Source: CAZHFW01 sp964531675 (GTDB lineage: Bacteria > Planctomycetota > Phycisphaerae > Phycisphaerales > UBA1924). From it: 64,000 bases of DNA. This document shows positions 31,787 to 42,307 of this stretch, in pieces (within the stretch, counting starts at the first letter, position 1; each line of letters opens with the position of its first letter). A program made the translations under genes and the position numbers. The notes below the pieces were generated by a model. The model worked only from the letters and a program-made list of their open reading frames with translations. It searched no databases and had not been told where the DNA came from. Location: the NCBI GenBank assembly GCA_964531675.1, contig CAZHFW010000023.1:1-64000 (forward strand), in the 5' to 3' direction.

Positions 31787-32730
31787 GAGGCGACCTCGGT
31801 GGGCTGGCTCGGGAGGACGAGTTTGAGCGGGGCGGCCTGCTGGTTCAGATAGCCCAGGGCGCGTTTGGCGACGGGGGCGTGGCCAGTGCCTCGGGCGATG
31901 AGCAGGTCGGCGGACTCGGTCAGGCCGAGGGCCTGCGCGTGCTCGCGGGAGACGAGGGTGACGAGTTTTCGGCGAGCCAGGACGCGGACGGCGTGCTGGT
32001 GAACCTCGCGGGCGTCGGAGGCATGGCGCGGGCGGGCGTGGCGCAGGCTCGGCGAGATCACGGCGAAGTCGGCCCATGAAGCGTCTTCGAGCCAGCTCTC
32101 GTCGCGGAGCAGGACGCCCATGGAGAGGCCGATCTCGCGATGGAAGCGGCGAGCGCGGTCGAAGCCGATGGAGCGGCGCGGGAAGAGCGCGACCGCGGGG
32201 CGGCCCGCGACGTCGAGCAGGCTGACCATGCGGAGCAGGAAGAAGGCGTCGAGGCGGCACGCGGGTTCGGCGACGCCCACGAAAACGATGGCTTCGTCGG
32301 GGATCCCGAGATTGCGGCGGATGTCGAGCTTTTCCGCGTGCGAGCGCTGCGCGATGGCGACGTCGCCCATGGCGTCGAGCGCGGGGCGCTCGGGGACGAA
32401 GCCGCTGATGCGGGCCAGGCGGGCGCAGCGCGGGCCCCAGGCGGTGACGCGGATGGTGCGGGGGAGCGTGCGGAGGACGCGTCCGAGGCTGGCGAAGGCC
32501 AGTTCGGGGCGGCCCAGCGGCGGGGCGATGATCGCGTCGGGGGTGAGCCCGAGGCTGCGGGCGCGGAGCGCGTCAGAGCGGGAGGCCAGGAGCAGGACGC
32601 GGGTGTCGTCGCGGCCTTTGGTGAGGGCGGCGCAGGTGGCGATGGCGAGGTCGGAGCCTTCGGAGCCCTGGTTGCGTGCGAGCGGAGAACCTTGCGCGGT
32701 CGCGGAGATGATGTGGAGGTGGGCGATCAC
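31783..32730 (-). CDS. Unknown protein, possible glycosyltransferase-like fold
   Basis: A 315-residue protein without a signal peptide. I do not recognise the family. Several short beta strands alternating with helices (TRVLLLASRSDALRA, IRVTAWGPRCARLA, AIVFVGVAEPACRLD) suggest two Rossmann-like halves, as in GT-B glycosyltransferases, but no EX7E or other catalytic motif is seen. It overlaps the phosphatase gene by four bases and begins 4 bp after the upstream lipoprotein gene ends, so the three are surely co-transcribed. A role in envelope sugar or surface regulation is only a guess from that context. Confidence 0.65.
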   Translation of the reverse strand: MIAHLHIISATAQGSPLARNQGSEGSDLAIATCAALTKGRDDTRVLLLASRSDALRARSLGLTPDAIIAPPLGRPELAFASLGRVLRTLPRTIRVTAWGPRCARLARISGFVPERPALDAMGDVAIAQRSHAEKLDIRRNLGIPDEAIVFVGVAEPACRLDAFFLLRMVSLLDVAGRPAVALFPRRSIGFDRARRFHREIGLSMGVLLRDESWLEDASWADFAVISPSLRHARPRHASDAREVHQHAVRVLARRKLVTLVSREHAQALGLTESADLLIARGTGHAPVAKRALGYLNQQAAPLKLVLPSQPTEVAS

Positions 32731-32734
32731 GGGA

Positions 32735-33388
32735 TCACTTGGGCGTGAGGGCGGATTCGCTGACGAGGTGCTTGTAGAAGAGCTGCGCGACCGCGGTGCC
32801 GGCCCACTTGGCGGATTCGATCTCGGCCTGGGCGAGGTCGCTCTGCGAGCTTGGCGCGTAGTTGGGCTTCTTCTTCATCATTGCGGTGAGTTTGAAGCCT
32901 TCCTTCTCCGCGGGCCAGATGCGGGTGTCGTTGACCGCGTCCATGACCTTGACGCGCATGCCGATGGCGGGCTGATAGACCTGGCCATCGGGGGAGAAGG
33001 TGAAGGAATCGATGGTGACCCAGATGATGACCTCGGCCTGGGCGGCGCGGGCGATGGCGGTGATGCTCATGGGCTTGCCGTCGCGGTCGCCCGAGGTGGC
33101 GGCGTAGGCGGCGCGGGTGTCGATGGCGTTGAGGAGGACCTTCTCGCTCATCAGCGTCTGCTGGGCCTGTTCGGCGATGACGGCGCGGAGGGAGCGTTTG
33201 GGCAGGCGGCTGCCGCGATCATCGACGAAGATGACGGTTGGGCGTTTGGGATCCAGCGCGAACTGCTGCTCGATCTTGGGATCGCCCGCGACCAGGATGG
33301 CGACCGGCGCGACGATGTTGCAGCCCTGGGCGAAGAAGAGCAGGCAGGCGAGGGTGAGCAGCGCCAGGGGCTTGTGGAGAGGGGTCAT
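32735..33388 (-). CDS. Lipoprotein, unknown
   Basis: A 217-residue predicted lipoprotein: hydrophobic leader LALLTLACLLFFAQGC with Cys at about residue 23. The mature region contains TVIFVDDRGSRLPKRSLRAVIAEQAQ and AEVIIWVTIDSFTF. It may be a distant paralogue of the next upstream gene, which has a similar strand followed by a helix (FAVVVAADRSIESDFPGLVA). It lies in the middle of a tightly packed minus-strand unit, 4 bp from one neighbour and 24 bp from the other. Function unknown. Confidence 0.72.
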   Translation of the reverse strand: MTPLHKPLALLTLACLLFFAQGCNIVAPVAILVAGDPKIEQQFALDPKRPTVIFVDDRGSRLPKRSLRAVIAEQAQQTLMSEKVLLNAIDTRAAYAATSGDRDGKPMSITAIARAAQAEVIIWVTIDSFTFSPDGQVYQPAIGMRVKVMDAVNDTRIWPAEKEGFKLTAMMKKKPNYAPSSQSDLAQAEIESAKWAGTAVAQLFYKHLVSESALTPK

Positions 33389-33412
33389 GCGCCGTTGGTC
33401 CTGGGATCGTGA

Positions 33413-34102
33413 TCAGTAATCGGGGGTGATCTTCTCTTCGTGCTTGTAGAAGAGCCAGGTCGTGCGGTCGACGAAGCGCTTGAGCAGCACGCCGATGACC
33501 TGATCGCGGTTGTAGTCGGTGGGGCCCTGGCCCGTCTTGTCGGGGAACTTCACGCGGATGGCGCGCTCGAAGGCGAACTCTTCGGGGATGACGCCATCCA
33601 TTTCGTGGACGCCGACGGTGCCGGCGGCGAGGCCATCCCAGAGGTAGGCGTTGCCCGGGTCGTTGAGGCGGAACTCGGTGAAGTCGATGAAGACGATGCG
33701 ATCGGGCTTGCCGAGCGAGGCGGCGAGTTCTTCGCGGGTCTTGGCTTGCCAGGAGGGGTCGTTGTAGAGGTACGACAGGACTTCCAGGGGAGGCACGTGG
33801 CCCGAAGCGTTGGCGAACTGCGTCAGGCGTTCGTCGACGCGGCGGGTGATTTCCGCGACCAGACCCGGGAAGTCGGACTCGATGGAGCGGTCCGCGGCGA
33901 CGACGACCGCGAAGCTCTTGCTGTCGAGGCCGGTGTACTCCGCGTCGACGCTGTGCGAGGCGGTTTCCTTGTACGACTGGGCCATGCCGCCGATGAGGGC
34001 GCCGATGACGCAGCCCGGAGAGGAGAGCAAGCCGCCGAAGCAGATGGCCGCGGCGAGGGGCTTGACGAGTTGGCGCGGATGGATGCGGGAGGGGGTTGGC
34101 AC
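33413..34102 (-). CDS. Lipoprotein, unknown
   Basis: A 229-residue predicted lipoprotein with lipobox LSSPGC (Cys at about residue 31). After a Gly-rich segment (VIGALIGGMAQSYKE) comes a possible Rossmann-like domain. Layout and length resemble the following lipoprotein. It is the first clearly linked gene of the four-gene unit ending in the LMW tyrosine phosphatase. No catalytic motif is seen. Confidence 0.72.
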   Translation of the reverse strand: MPTPSRIHPRQLVKPLAAAICFGGLLSSPGCVIGALIGGMAQSYKETASHSVDAEYTGLDSKSFAVVVAADRSIESDFPGLVAEITRRVDERLTQFANASGHVPPLEVLSYLYNDPSWQAKTREELAASLGKPDRIVFIDFTEFRLNDPGNAYLWDGLAAGTVGVHEMDGVIPEEFAFERAIRVKFPDKTGQGPTDYNRDQVIGVLLKRFVDRTTWLFYKHEEKITPDY

Positions 34103-34172
34103 GGGGCAACAGTTTACGTCGGAGGATGGGTCACGCGATCCACGGCGGACGAAAGGCCCGCGGCGCGGCGAT

Positions 34173-34604
34173 TCAGGGGTGGAACGTCAGGAGTTTGTAC
34201 ACCCAGGCGACCAGAATGAGCGCCAGCGGGACCAGGACGCCCCGAGGCGTCAGGAGCCTGGCGAACATGTGCCCGAGGCGGGAGCCGGTGAGGGCGACGA
34301 ACGCGCCTCCCCAGAAGGTTGAGGCGGAGGCGATGGAAAGCAGGAATCCGGCGGGCTGGGTGAGGAAGCTGGCGAGGAAGGACGCGTGGGCGGCGTGGGC
34401 GAAGGCGGTGGTCATGCCGCAGGTGACGCAAGGGCGGCCGTACTTGGCGACCCAGCCGCAGGGTGCAAGGCCGAGCTGGGTGTGCGTGCCGGCGCCGGCG
34501 GGATCAGCGGAGAGTGTTGCGGCGACGATAAGGACGGACAGGCACGCGGCGGCGAGGATGCCGGCGGCGATGCGTTCTCCGGTGGTGGCGCGGGCGGGTG
34601 TCAC
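34173..34604 (-). CDS. DUF2752 membrane protein
   Basis: A 143-residue protein with about three membrane helices and the DUF2752 signature LGLAPCGWVAKYGRPCVTCGMTTAF, where paired Cys residues surround a Gly-Met-Thr-Thr core. The function of this family is unknown. The start is a GTG at 34604. It is about 70 bp upstream of the lipoprotein unit on the same strand, and is separated from nuoA by that gene's terminator. Confidence 0.82.
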   Translation of the reverse strand: MTPARATTGERIAAGILAAACLSVLIVAATLSADPAGAGTHTQLGLAPCGWVAKYGRPCVTCGMTTAFAHAAHASFLASFLTQPAGFLLSIASASTFWGGAFVALTGSRLGHMFARLLTPRGVLVPLALILVAWVYKLLTFHP

Positions 34605-34632
34605 AGCGAGCGGTTGCGTTGGGTGCGGGAGC

Positions 34633-34660
34633 GAAATGAAAAGAGCCCCGGCGGGGCTCT
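34633..34660 (-). terminator. Rho-independent terminator after nuoA
   Basis: On the minus strand AGAGCCCC-gcc-GGGGCTCT is followed by TTTTCATTT. It begins about 22 bp downstream of the nuoA stop and separates nuoA from the DUF2752 gene. Confidence 0.85.
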
Positions 34661-34682
34661 GAGAGGCGGGGGAGATGGGCGA

Positions 34683-35090
34683 TCAGTCGAACTTGAAGAC
34701 GCCCTTGCGGAAGCCGTAGACGTAGGCGACGACGGTGGTGAAGAGGAAGAACAGGATTCGTCCGAGCCAGATGAGGCCTTCGGAGGAGGTGGGCGCGATG
34801 GAGGGGAAGGTGGAGGCCCAGGGGTAGAGGAAGACGATTTCGACGTCGAAGACGAGGAAGACCATGGCGATGAGGTAGAAGCGCACGTTGAAGCGTTTGC
34901 GGGCGTTGCCCACGGGGTTCATGCCCGACTCGTAGGTCATGCCCTTGTTGCGGCCGGTGCGGCGCGGGCCGAGGACGAGCGAGCCTCCGATGTTGCCGAC
35001 CGCAAACCCGATCGCCATGAGGATCAGGAGGATCAGCGGGAGGTAGGACTGGAGCTCGGTCTTGCCCAGGAGGAGGGCGGTGGTCGTCAT
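34683..35090 (-). CDS. nuoA: NADH-quinone oxidoreductase subunit A
   Basis: A 135-residue NuoA with three membrane helices and the conserved GMTYESGMNP loop followed by RFNVRFYLIAMVFLVFDVEIVFLYPW. It is a membrane-arm subunit of respiratory complex I near the quinone site. The start is the ATG at 35090; longer readings are shadows. In most bacteria nuoA is the first gene of a nuoA-N operon. Here it stands alone and is closed by its own terminator, so the other subunits must be encoded elsewhere. Confidence 0.93.
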   Translation of the reverse strand: MTTTALLLGKTELQSYLPLILLILMAIGFAVGNIGGSLVLGPRRTGRNKGMTYESGMNPVGNARKRFNVRFYLIAMVFLVFDVEIVFLYPWASTFPSIAPTSSEGLIWLGRILFFLFTTVVAYVYGFRKGVFKFD

Positions 35091-35473
35091 ATGGGGAGGA
35101 TGATAGCCCCCGTACCGCCTGTTGGGGGCCGGTTCTGGCGTTGCACCACGGGTTCGGGTTTGGGCGAGGCGGTGGAAGGGTTCTGCCAAACCGGCAGGCG
35201 TTGGGGTAGAAGGTGGGTGGCTGACAGGCGATGGCGGGCGGCGATTGGCGTGTGGCGGGCGTGAAGTCGCGGGTTTGCGGGCTGTGGGCGGGGTCGGGTG
35301 AGCGGGAGGGGTTTGGCATCCGGGTTGCCAAGGGAGGGACGGAAGAGGCGCGGACTCCCCCGAGGGGCCCGGGCTTCCCGAACAGATTTCGATCGAAGAA
35401 CCAGTCCACATCAACAGCACTCATTTCGAGGTCCGCGACCAGCGCGACCGTCAATCAAGGGAGTTTTGAAGAC
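35091..35473 (+). other. Divergent intergenic region between nuoA and groEL1
   Basis: 383 bp without a gene. TTGGCA-n7-TGCCAA (35313-35331) is a symmetric inverted repeat about 140 bp before groEL1. An AGCACTC word at 35416-35422 resembles half of a CIRCE operator, but the other half is missing. Promoters for both genes should be here; none is clear enough to place. Confidence 0.45.
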
Positions 35474-37222
<1,749 letters not shown>

Positions 37223-37264
37223 GCGACTTAAAGGAACGCGAATCCAGCGGTGCGACAGTCACCC

Positions 37265-37282
37265 AGTGCCGGTTTCGGCACT
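37265..37282 (+). terminator. Hairpin after groEL1
   Basis: AGTGCCG-gttt-CGGCACT, a 7-bp stem about 43 bp after the stop. No U-run follows, so it is a weak or factor-dependent terminator at best. Confidence 0.4.
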
Positions 37283-37312
37283 TGCGCGATAGAGCCACGC
37301 GAGGAGCTATGC

Positions 37313-37870
37313 ATGGCGACTCACTTCGGTTGGATTGAAGCCCTCAACCTGCTTGCAATTCTTGTCTCTCCGGTTATCGCCGTTGCAGTCTCAGTGTGGA
37401 TCCAGAATCGAAGCGTCCGTAAGGGCGCGAAGATGCAGGTGTTCTCGACGCTGGTTGCCAACCGGCACCGGCCGATCACGGATGAGAACATTCGCGCGCT
37501 TCACATGATTGATGTCGTTTTCGCCGACGAGCCTCGAGTTCGAAGCCTCTGGCATAGGTATTTTGATCTCACTGGATCTCAAGACGGGACTGGGGATCTT
37601 GGATACAAAAAGCGGGAGCAGATCTATCGAGACATGCTTGTTGCTATGGGGCGAGAGCTCGGATTCTCAACCAAGGTCGAGCAGGGGGACATCGAGAGGA
37701 TCTACCAGCCTGTCGGACTCGGGGAGCAGACCAGGTTGCAGGAGGAGACACAGAAAGAGTTCCTGCGCGTACTCAAGTCCAGCGAGAGCTTTGGCCGGGA
37801 GCGGGGGGCCGTAGGCGGGTCCGAGCTCGAGTCGAAGCCAATGGGTTTGGTTCAGACGGAGCGCAACTAG
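37313..37870 (+). CDS. DUF6680-like single-pass membrane protein
   Basis: About 185 residues. The ATG at 37313 follows GAGGAG. One N-terminal membrane helix (LNLLAILVSPVIAVAVSVWI) is followed by a soluble part with KMQVFSTLVANRHRPITDENIRALHMIDVVF, which resembles DUF6680 proteins as I recall them. The function is unknown. Its base composition is visibly lower in G+C than its neighbours, and it uses codons such as ATT, CTT and GCA freely. This suggests recent arrival, but there is no integrase or transposase beside it. Confidence 0.75.
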   Translation: MATHFGWIEALNLLAILVSPVIAVAVSVWIQNRSVRKGAKMQVFSTLVANRHRPITDENIRALHMIDVVFADEPRVRSLWHRYFDLTGSQDGTGDLGYKKREQIYRDMLVAMGRELGFSTKVEQGDIERIYQPVGLGEQTRLQEETQKEFLRVLKSSESFGRERGAVGGSELESKPMGLVQTERN

Positions 37871-37887
37871 GCGTAATTGGCTCTCTC

Positions 37888-38565
37888 ATGCAGCAGCTCC
37901 TGGACATCTTCCTGCATCTGGACAAGCACCTGACCGAGGTTGTGACCAACCACGGTCCGTGGGTGTACGGGATCCTGTTTGCGATCATCTTCGCCGAGAC
38001 GGGGCTGGTGATTCTGCCTTTCCTGCCCGGGGATTCGCTTCTGTTCGCGGCCGGGGCGCTGTGCGCGACGGGGACGATGAAGCTCTGGCTGGCGGCGACG
38101 GTGATGCTGGTCGCGGCGATTCTTGGCGATGCGGTGAACTACCACGTCGGCAAGTACGTGGGGCCCAAGGTGTTCGCCAAGCAGGTGGATCCCAACGCGC
38201 CCAGGACGCTCAAGGACAGGCTCTTGAGCCGGAAGCATCTGGAAGAGGCGCACCGCTTCTTCGAGAAGCACGGCGGCAAGGCGGTGATCCTGGCGCGGTT
38301 CGTGCCCATCGTGCGGACGTTCATTCCGTTCGTGGCGGGCGCGGGCTCGATGCGGTACGGGCAGTTCGTGCTGTACAACGTGGTGGGGGCGGTCGCGTGG
38401 GTGGGGATCTGCATGGGGGCCGGGTACTTCTTCGGGAACATCCCGGTCGTGAAGCGGAACTTCGAGCTTGTGGTGATCGGGATCGTCGCGGTGTCGCTGC
38501 TGCCGATCGCGTTTGAAGTGCTCAAGGCAAAGCGTGCGGCCAAGGTCGCGGAGGCGGCATCATGA
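37888..38565 (+). CDS. DedA-family membrane protein
   Basis: A 225-residue integral membrane protein of the DedA/VTT (SNARE-associated) family. It shows FAETGLVILPFLPGDSLLFAAG, GDAVNYHVGKYVG and the signature FEKHGGKAVILARFVPIVRTFIPFVAGAG with conserved Arg residues. Family members take part in lipid-carrier flipping, membrane homeostasis and resistance to stress; the exact substrate here is unknown. The stop overlaps the start of the next lipoprotein gene (ATGA). Confidence 0.93.
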   Translation: MQQLLDIFLHLDKHLTEVVTNHGPWVYGILFAIIFAETGLVILPFLPGDSLLFAAGALCATGTMKLWLAATVMLVAAILGDAVNYHVGKYVGPKVFAKQVDPNAPRTLKDRLLSRKHLEEAHRFFEKHGGKAVILARFVPIVRTFIPFVAGAGSMRYGQFVLYNVVGAVAWVGICMGAGYFFGNIPVVKRNFELVVIGIVAVSLLPIAFEVLKAKRAAKVAEAAS

Positions 38566-38924
38566 GCAAGGCCAGAGCAAAGCTTTCGACGCTGATCCTG
38601 CTGGCGATGGCGGGGTGCGCGGCGGAGCGAGAGATGAAGGTCGAGCTCGAGGAAGTGCCGACGGCGGTGCGTCAGACGCTCGATCGCGAGCGGATGGGCG
38701 GGCCGGTGCTCGAGAGCGAGAAGGAGATCGCCAACGGCAAGACGGTGTACTCCTTCGACGTGACGATCGACGGGAAGATGTACGACCTGGAGATCGCCGA
38801 GGACGGGTCGCTGATCCGCAAGAAGCTCGAGGACGAGCCTTCGGGCGATCCGAGGCAGGGCGCCAAGCAGCCTGATTTCAATCGTGATCTGGGCAACAGC
38901 GGGATGAAGAACGAACGCCACTAA
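38562..38924 (+). CDS. Small PepSY-like lipoprotein
   Basis: A 120-residue predicted lipoprotein, lipobox LAMAGC (Cys at about 19). The mature part (VPTAVRQTLDRERMGG, then YSFDVTIDGKMYDLEIAEDGSLI) resembles PepSY-like domains (DUF2874/BLIP-like): a helix followed by strands around an xxGKxYxLEIxxDGxLL core. These domains often inhibit proteases or bind small partners. It overlaps dedA by four bases and is followed by a HIT protein gene. Confidence 0.72.
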   Translation: MSKARAKLSTLILLAMAGCAAEREMKVELEEVPTAVRQTLDRERMGGPVLESEKEIANGKTVYSFDVTIDGKMYDLEIAEDGSLIRKKLEDEPSGDPRQGAKQPDFNRDLGNSGMKNERH

Positions 38925-38951
38925 GAGGCAGGGAGCGAGCGGAAAAGCGTC

Positions 38952-39428
38952 ATGGCCAGGCATCAGGACAACTGCGAGATCTGCGCGAAGATCGGGATGT
39001 GCCGGGAAGGGCGACATCCGGGTCTGATCGCGGAGCTTGACACCGGGTACGCGGTGCTGGGCGATTCGCAGCAGTTCCGCGGGTACAGCCTGCTGCTTTC
39101 CAAGACTCCGGCAACGGAGCTTGGCGAGCTGGAAGCGGGCGTGCGGGCGCGGTTCCTGGAGGAGATGGCGCAGCTCTCGATGGCGGTGGCTTTTGTGGTG
39201 AAGCCCCACAAGTTGAACTACGAATCGCTCGGCAATCTGGTGCATCACCTGCACTGGCATGTGTTCCCGCGGCAGCTGACGGATGCGGATCCGAAGGCGC
39301 CGGTGTGGGGGCAGATGCACAAGGCGGGGAGCGAGGAGGCGGAGCGTGACAGGCTCGATCCGGCGAAGCACAGCGGTTTGATCGGGGAGATCCGATCGGC
39401 GCTGGAGCGGATCCGGCGGGCGGGTTGA
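38952..39428 (+). CDS. HIT-family hydrolase
   Basis: A 158-residue histidine-triad protein. The active-site motif is HHLHWHVFPR (HxHxH). N-terminal CEICAKIG is a possible metal-binding pair. The family hydrolyses nucleoside phosphoramidates or dinucleotides, transferring AMP through the middle His. It lies 27 bp after the lipoprotein gene and about 60 bp before groES. Confidence 0.88.
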   Translation: MARHQDNCEICAKIGMCREGRHPGLIAELDTGYAVLGDSQQFRGYSLLLSKTPATELGELEAGVRARFLEEMAQLSMAVAFVVKPHKLNYESLGNLVHHLHWHVFPRQLTDADPKAPVWGQMHKAGSEEAERDRLDPAKHSGLIGEIRSALERIRRAG

Positions 39429-39485
39429 GTGTTCGGAGACCGGAACCTGTACAGGCCTCAGGGCCTTTGAGAACGGAGATCTGCA

Positions 39486-39776
39486 ATGGCTGTGAAACCA
39501 CTCGAGGATCGTGTCCTGATCAAGCCCATCGAAGCCGAGACCAAGACGGCGTCGGGGATCTACCTGCCTGAGACGGCCAAGGAGAAGCCCGTCAAGGGTG
39601 AGATCGTCGCGACCGGCCCGGGCAAGCGCCTGGAGAACGGGAAGCGCGCCGAGATGTCCGTCAAGGTCGGCGACACGGTGGTGTACGGGAAGTACGCGGG
39701 CACCGAAGTGGAGATCAAGGGCATCAAGCACCTGATCGTCCGCGAGGGCGAGCTGCTCGGCGTGATTGGCGGCTGA
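39486..39776 (+). CDS. groES: Co-chaperonin GroES
   Basis: A 96-residue 10-kDa chaperonin. It starts KPLEDRVLIKPIEAETKTASGIYLPE, with the mobile loop that docks GroEL, and ends IKGIKHLIVREGELLGVIGG. It caps the GroEL ring during folding. It is the only groES in the window. It precedes groEL2, and a nested inverted repeat occupies the spacer. No CIRCE operator (TTAGCACTC-n9-GAGTGCTAA) is seen upstream. Confidence 0.97.
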   Translation: MAVKPLEDRVLIKPIEAETKTASGIYLPETAKEKPVKGEIVATGPGKRLENGKRAEMSVKVGDTVVYGKYAGTEVEIKGIKHLIVREGELLGVIGG

Positions 39777-39781
39777 GAGCT

Positions 39782-39865
39782 GCCAAAGGGCCAAATGGCG
39801 AAATGCCAAATGGCCAAAGGCTGATTCCGGTACTCATTTGGCAGTTTGGGATTTGGCCCTTTGGC
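39782..39865 (+). promoter_or_regulatory. Nested hairpin between groES and groEL2
   Basis: The outer stem is GCCAAAGGGCCAAAT (39782-39796) with ATTTGGCCCTTTGGC (39851-39865), 15 bp perfect. The inner stem is TGCCAAATG (39804-39812) with CATTTGGCA (39835-39843), 9 bp perfect. The words resemble the CCAAAT repeat family. It lies 6 bp after the groES stop and 22 bp before groEL2, so it could limit read-through, protect message ends, or mask the groEL2 ribosome site. Confidence 0.7.
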
Positions 39866-39887
39866 CATTTTCACGAGGTACGAATCC

Positions 39888-41501
<1,614 letters not shown>

Positions 41502-41686
41502 GTGGGGGAGAGGGACTGGGCATCGGGTAATGGGCATCGGGCACTGGGCACTGGTGAGAACCAGGAGCAAAGCGGCCGAGGTCTGGGCGCCGATCTGGTG
41601 TGGCGGGCGTCGTGCCTGCGACCACCCTCTCCGGAAGTCAAAGAGTTCATCACGGGCCCGCGAGCGAAGGCTGGCGGGTCCGATTC

Positions 41687-42307
41687 ATGCAAGCGGGTCC
41701 GATCGAATCCTCGTGGTTTGATAACCCCAGCTGGGTCGGGGTCGCGATCAGCGCGATCTCCGCGCTGGCGTCGATCCTGACGTTCATCGCGGCGGCGGTG
41801 TACACCTACTTCACGAGGCAGCTCCTGAAGGAATCGCAGCGGCTGACGACGGCGGCGGTCGAGCCCTCGGTGATCGCGTACCTGCGGCCTTCGGCGCGGG
41901 GGGGGCCCTGGCCCGAGCTGGTCTTTGAGAACGTGGGGGGAGGCGTCGCGTGCGACGTCAACTGGGCGCCCTTCACGGATGAGTCACAGATCGAGCGGTT
42001 CACGCTCGGGCCCTCGCTCCGGAAGGCGACCCGCGATCTGGGGCAGCTTCCGCCTCGGGCCCAGCGCGTGTTCGAGCTGGTGACGGAGAATCCCAAGGCG
42101 ACGGAGAAGCTCTGCACGATCCGCGTGTCCTGGAGGCGTGCGCACGGCTCGCACGATGAGAACCTGAAGCTCCAGGGCGGGCTGTACCTGCTCAGCGTGC
42201 GTGATCTGGACGGGCTCGGTCTGGTGGCGGATGGCTTCTCGAACCAGCTGATCGCGGAAGAGCTCAAGAGGTTGACGCAGGTCGTTCACGAAAGGCTGAA
42301 GCCATAA
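41687..42307 (+). CDS. Unknown single-pass membrane protein, coupled to dnaJ
   Basis: About 206 residues. A membrane helix (AISAISALASILTFIAAAVYTYF) near residue 20-45 is followed by QLLKESQRLTTAAVEPSVIAYLRP and a beta-rich domain (WPELVFENVGGGVACDVNW). Proteins with this layout occur widely as uncharacterised DUFs; I cannot name one safely. The stop TAA overlaps the dnaJ ATG by one base (TAATG), which implies co-translation with dnaJ. The start at 41687 is likely but has only a weak ribosome site. Confidence 0.62.
   Translation: MQAGPIESSWFDNPSWVGVAISAISALASILTFIAAAVYTYFTRQLLKESQRLTTAAVEPSVIAYLRPSARGGPWPELVFENVGGGVACDVNWAPFTDESQIERFTLGPSLRKATRDLGQLPPRAQRVFELVTENPKATEKLCTIRVSWRRAHGSHDENLKLQGGLYLLSVRDLDGLGLVADGFSNQLIAEELKRLTQVVHERLKP

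Noticed and set aside
35416..35422. AGCACTC resembling half of a CIRCE operator upstream of groEL1
   Set aside because: The matching GAGTGCT half with the right spacing is absent.
37223..37870. Genomic island or mobile element around the lower-GC gene
   Set aside because: No integrase, transposase, direct repeats or tRNA boundary are seen; only one gene is affected.
41516..41565. GGGCATCGGG/GGGCACTGGG short tandem words after groEL2
   Set aside because: Imperfect and very short; likely simple-sequence drift rather than a defined element.
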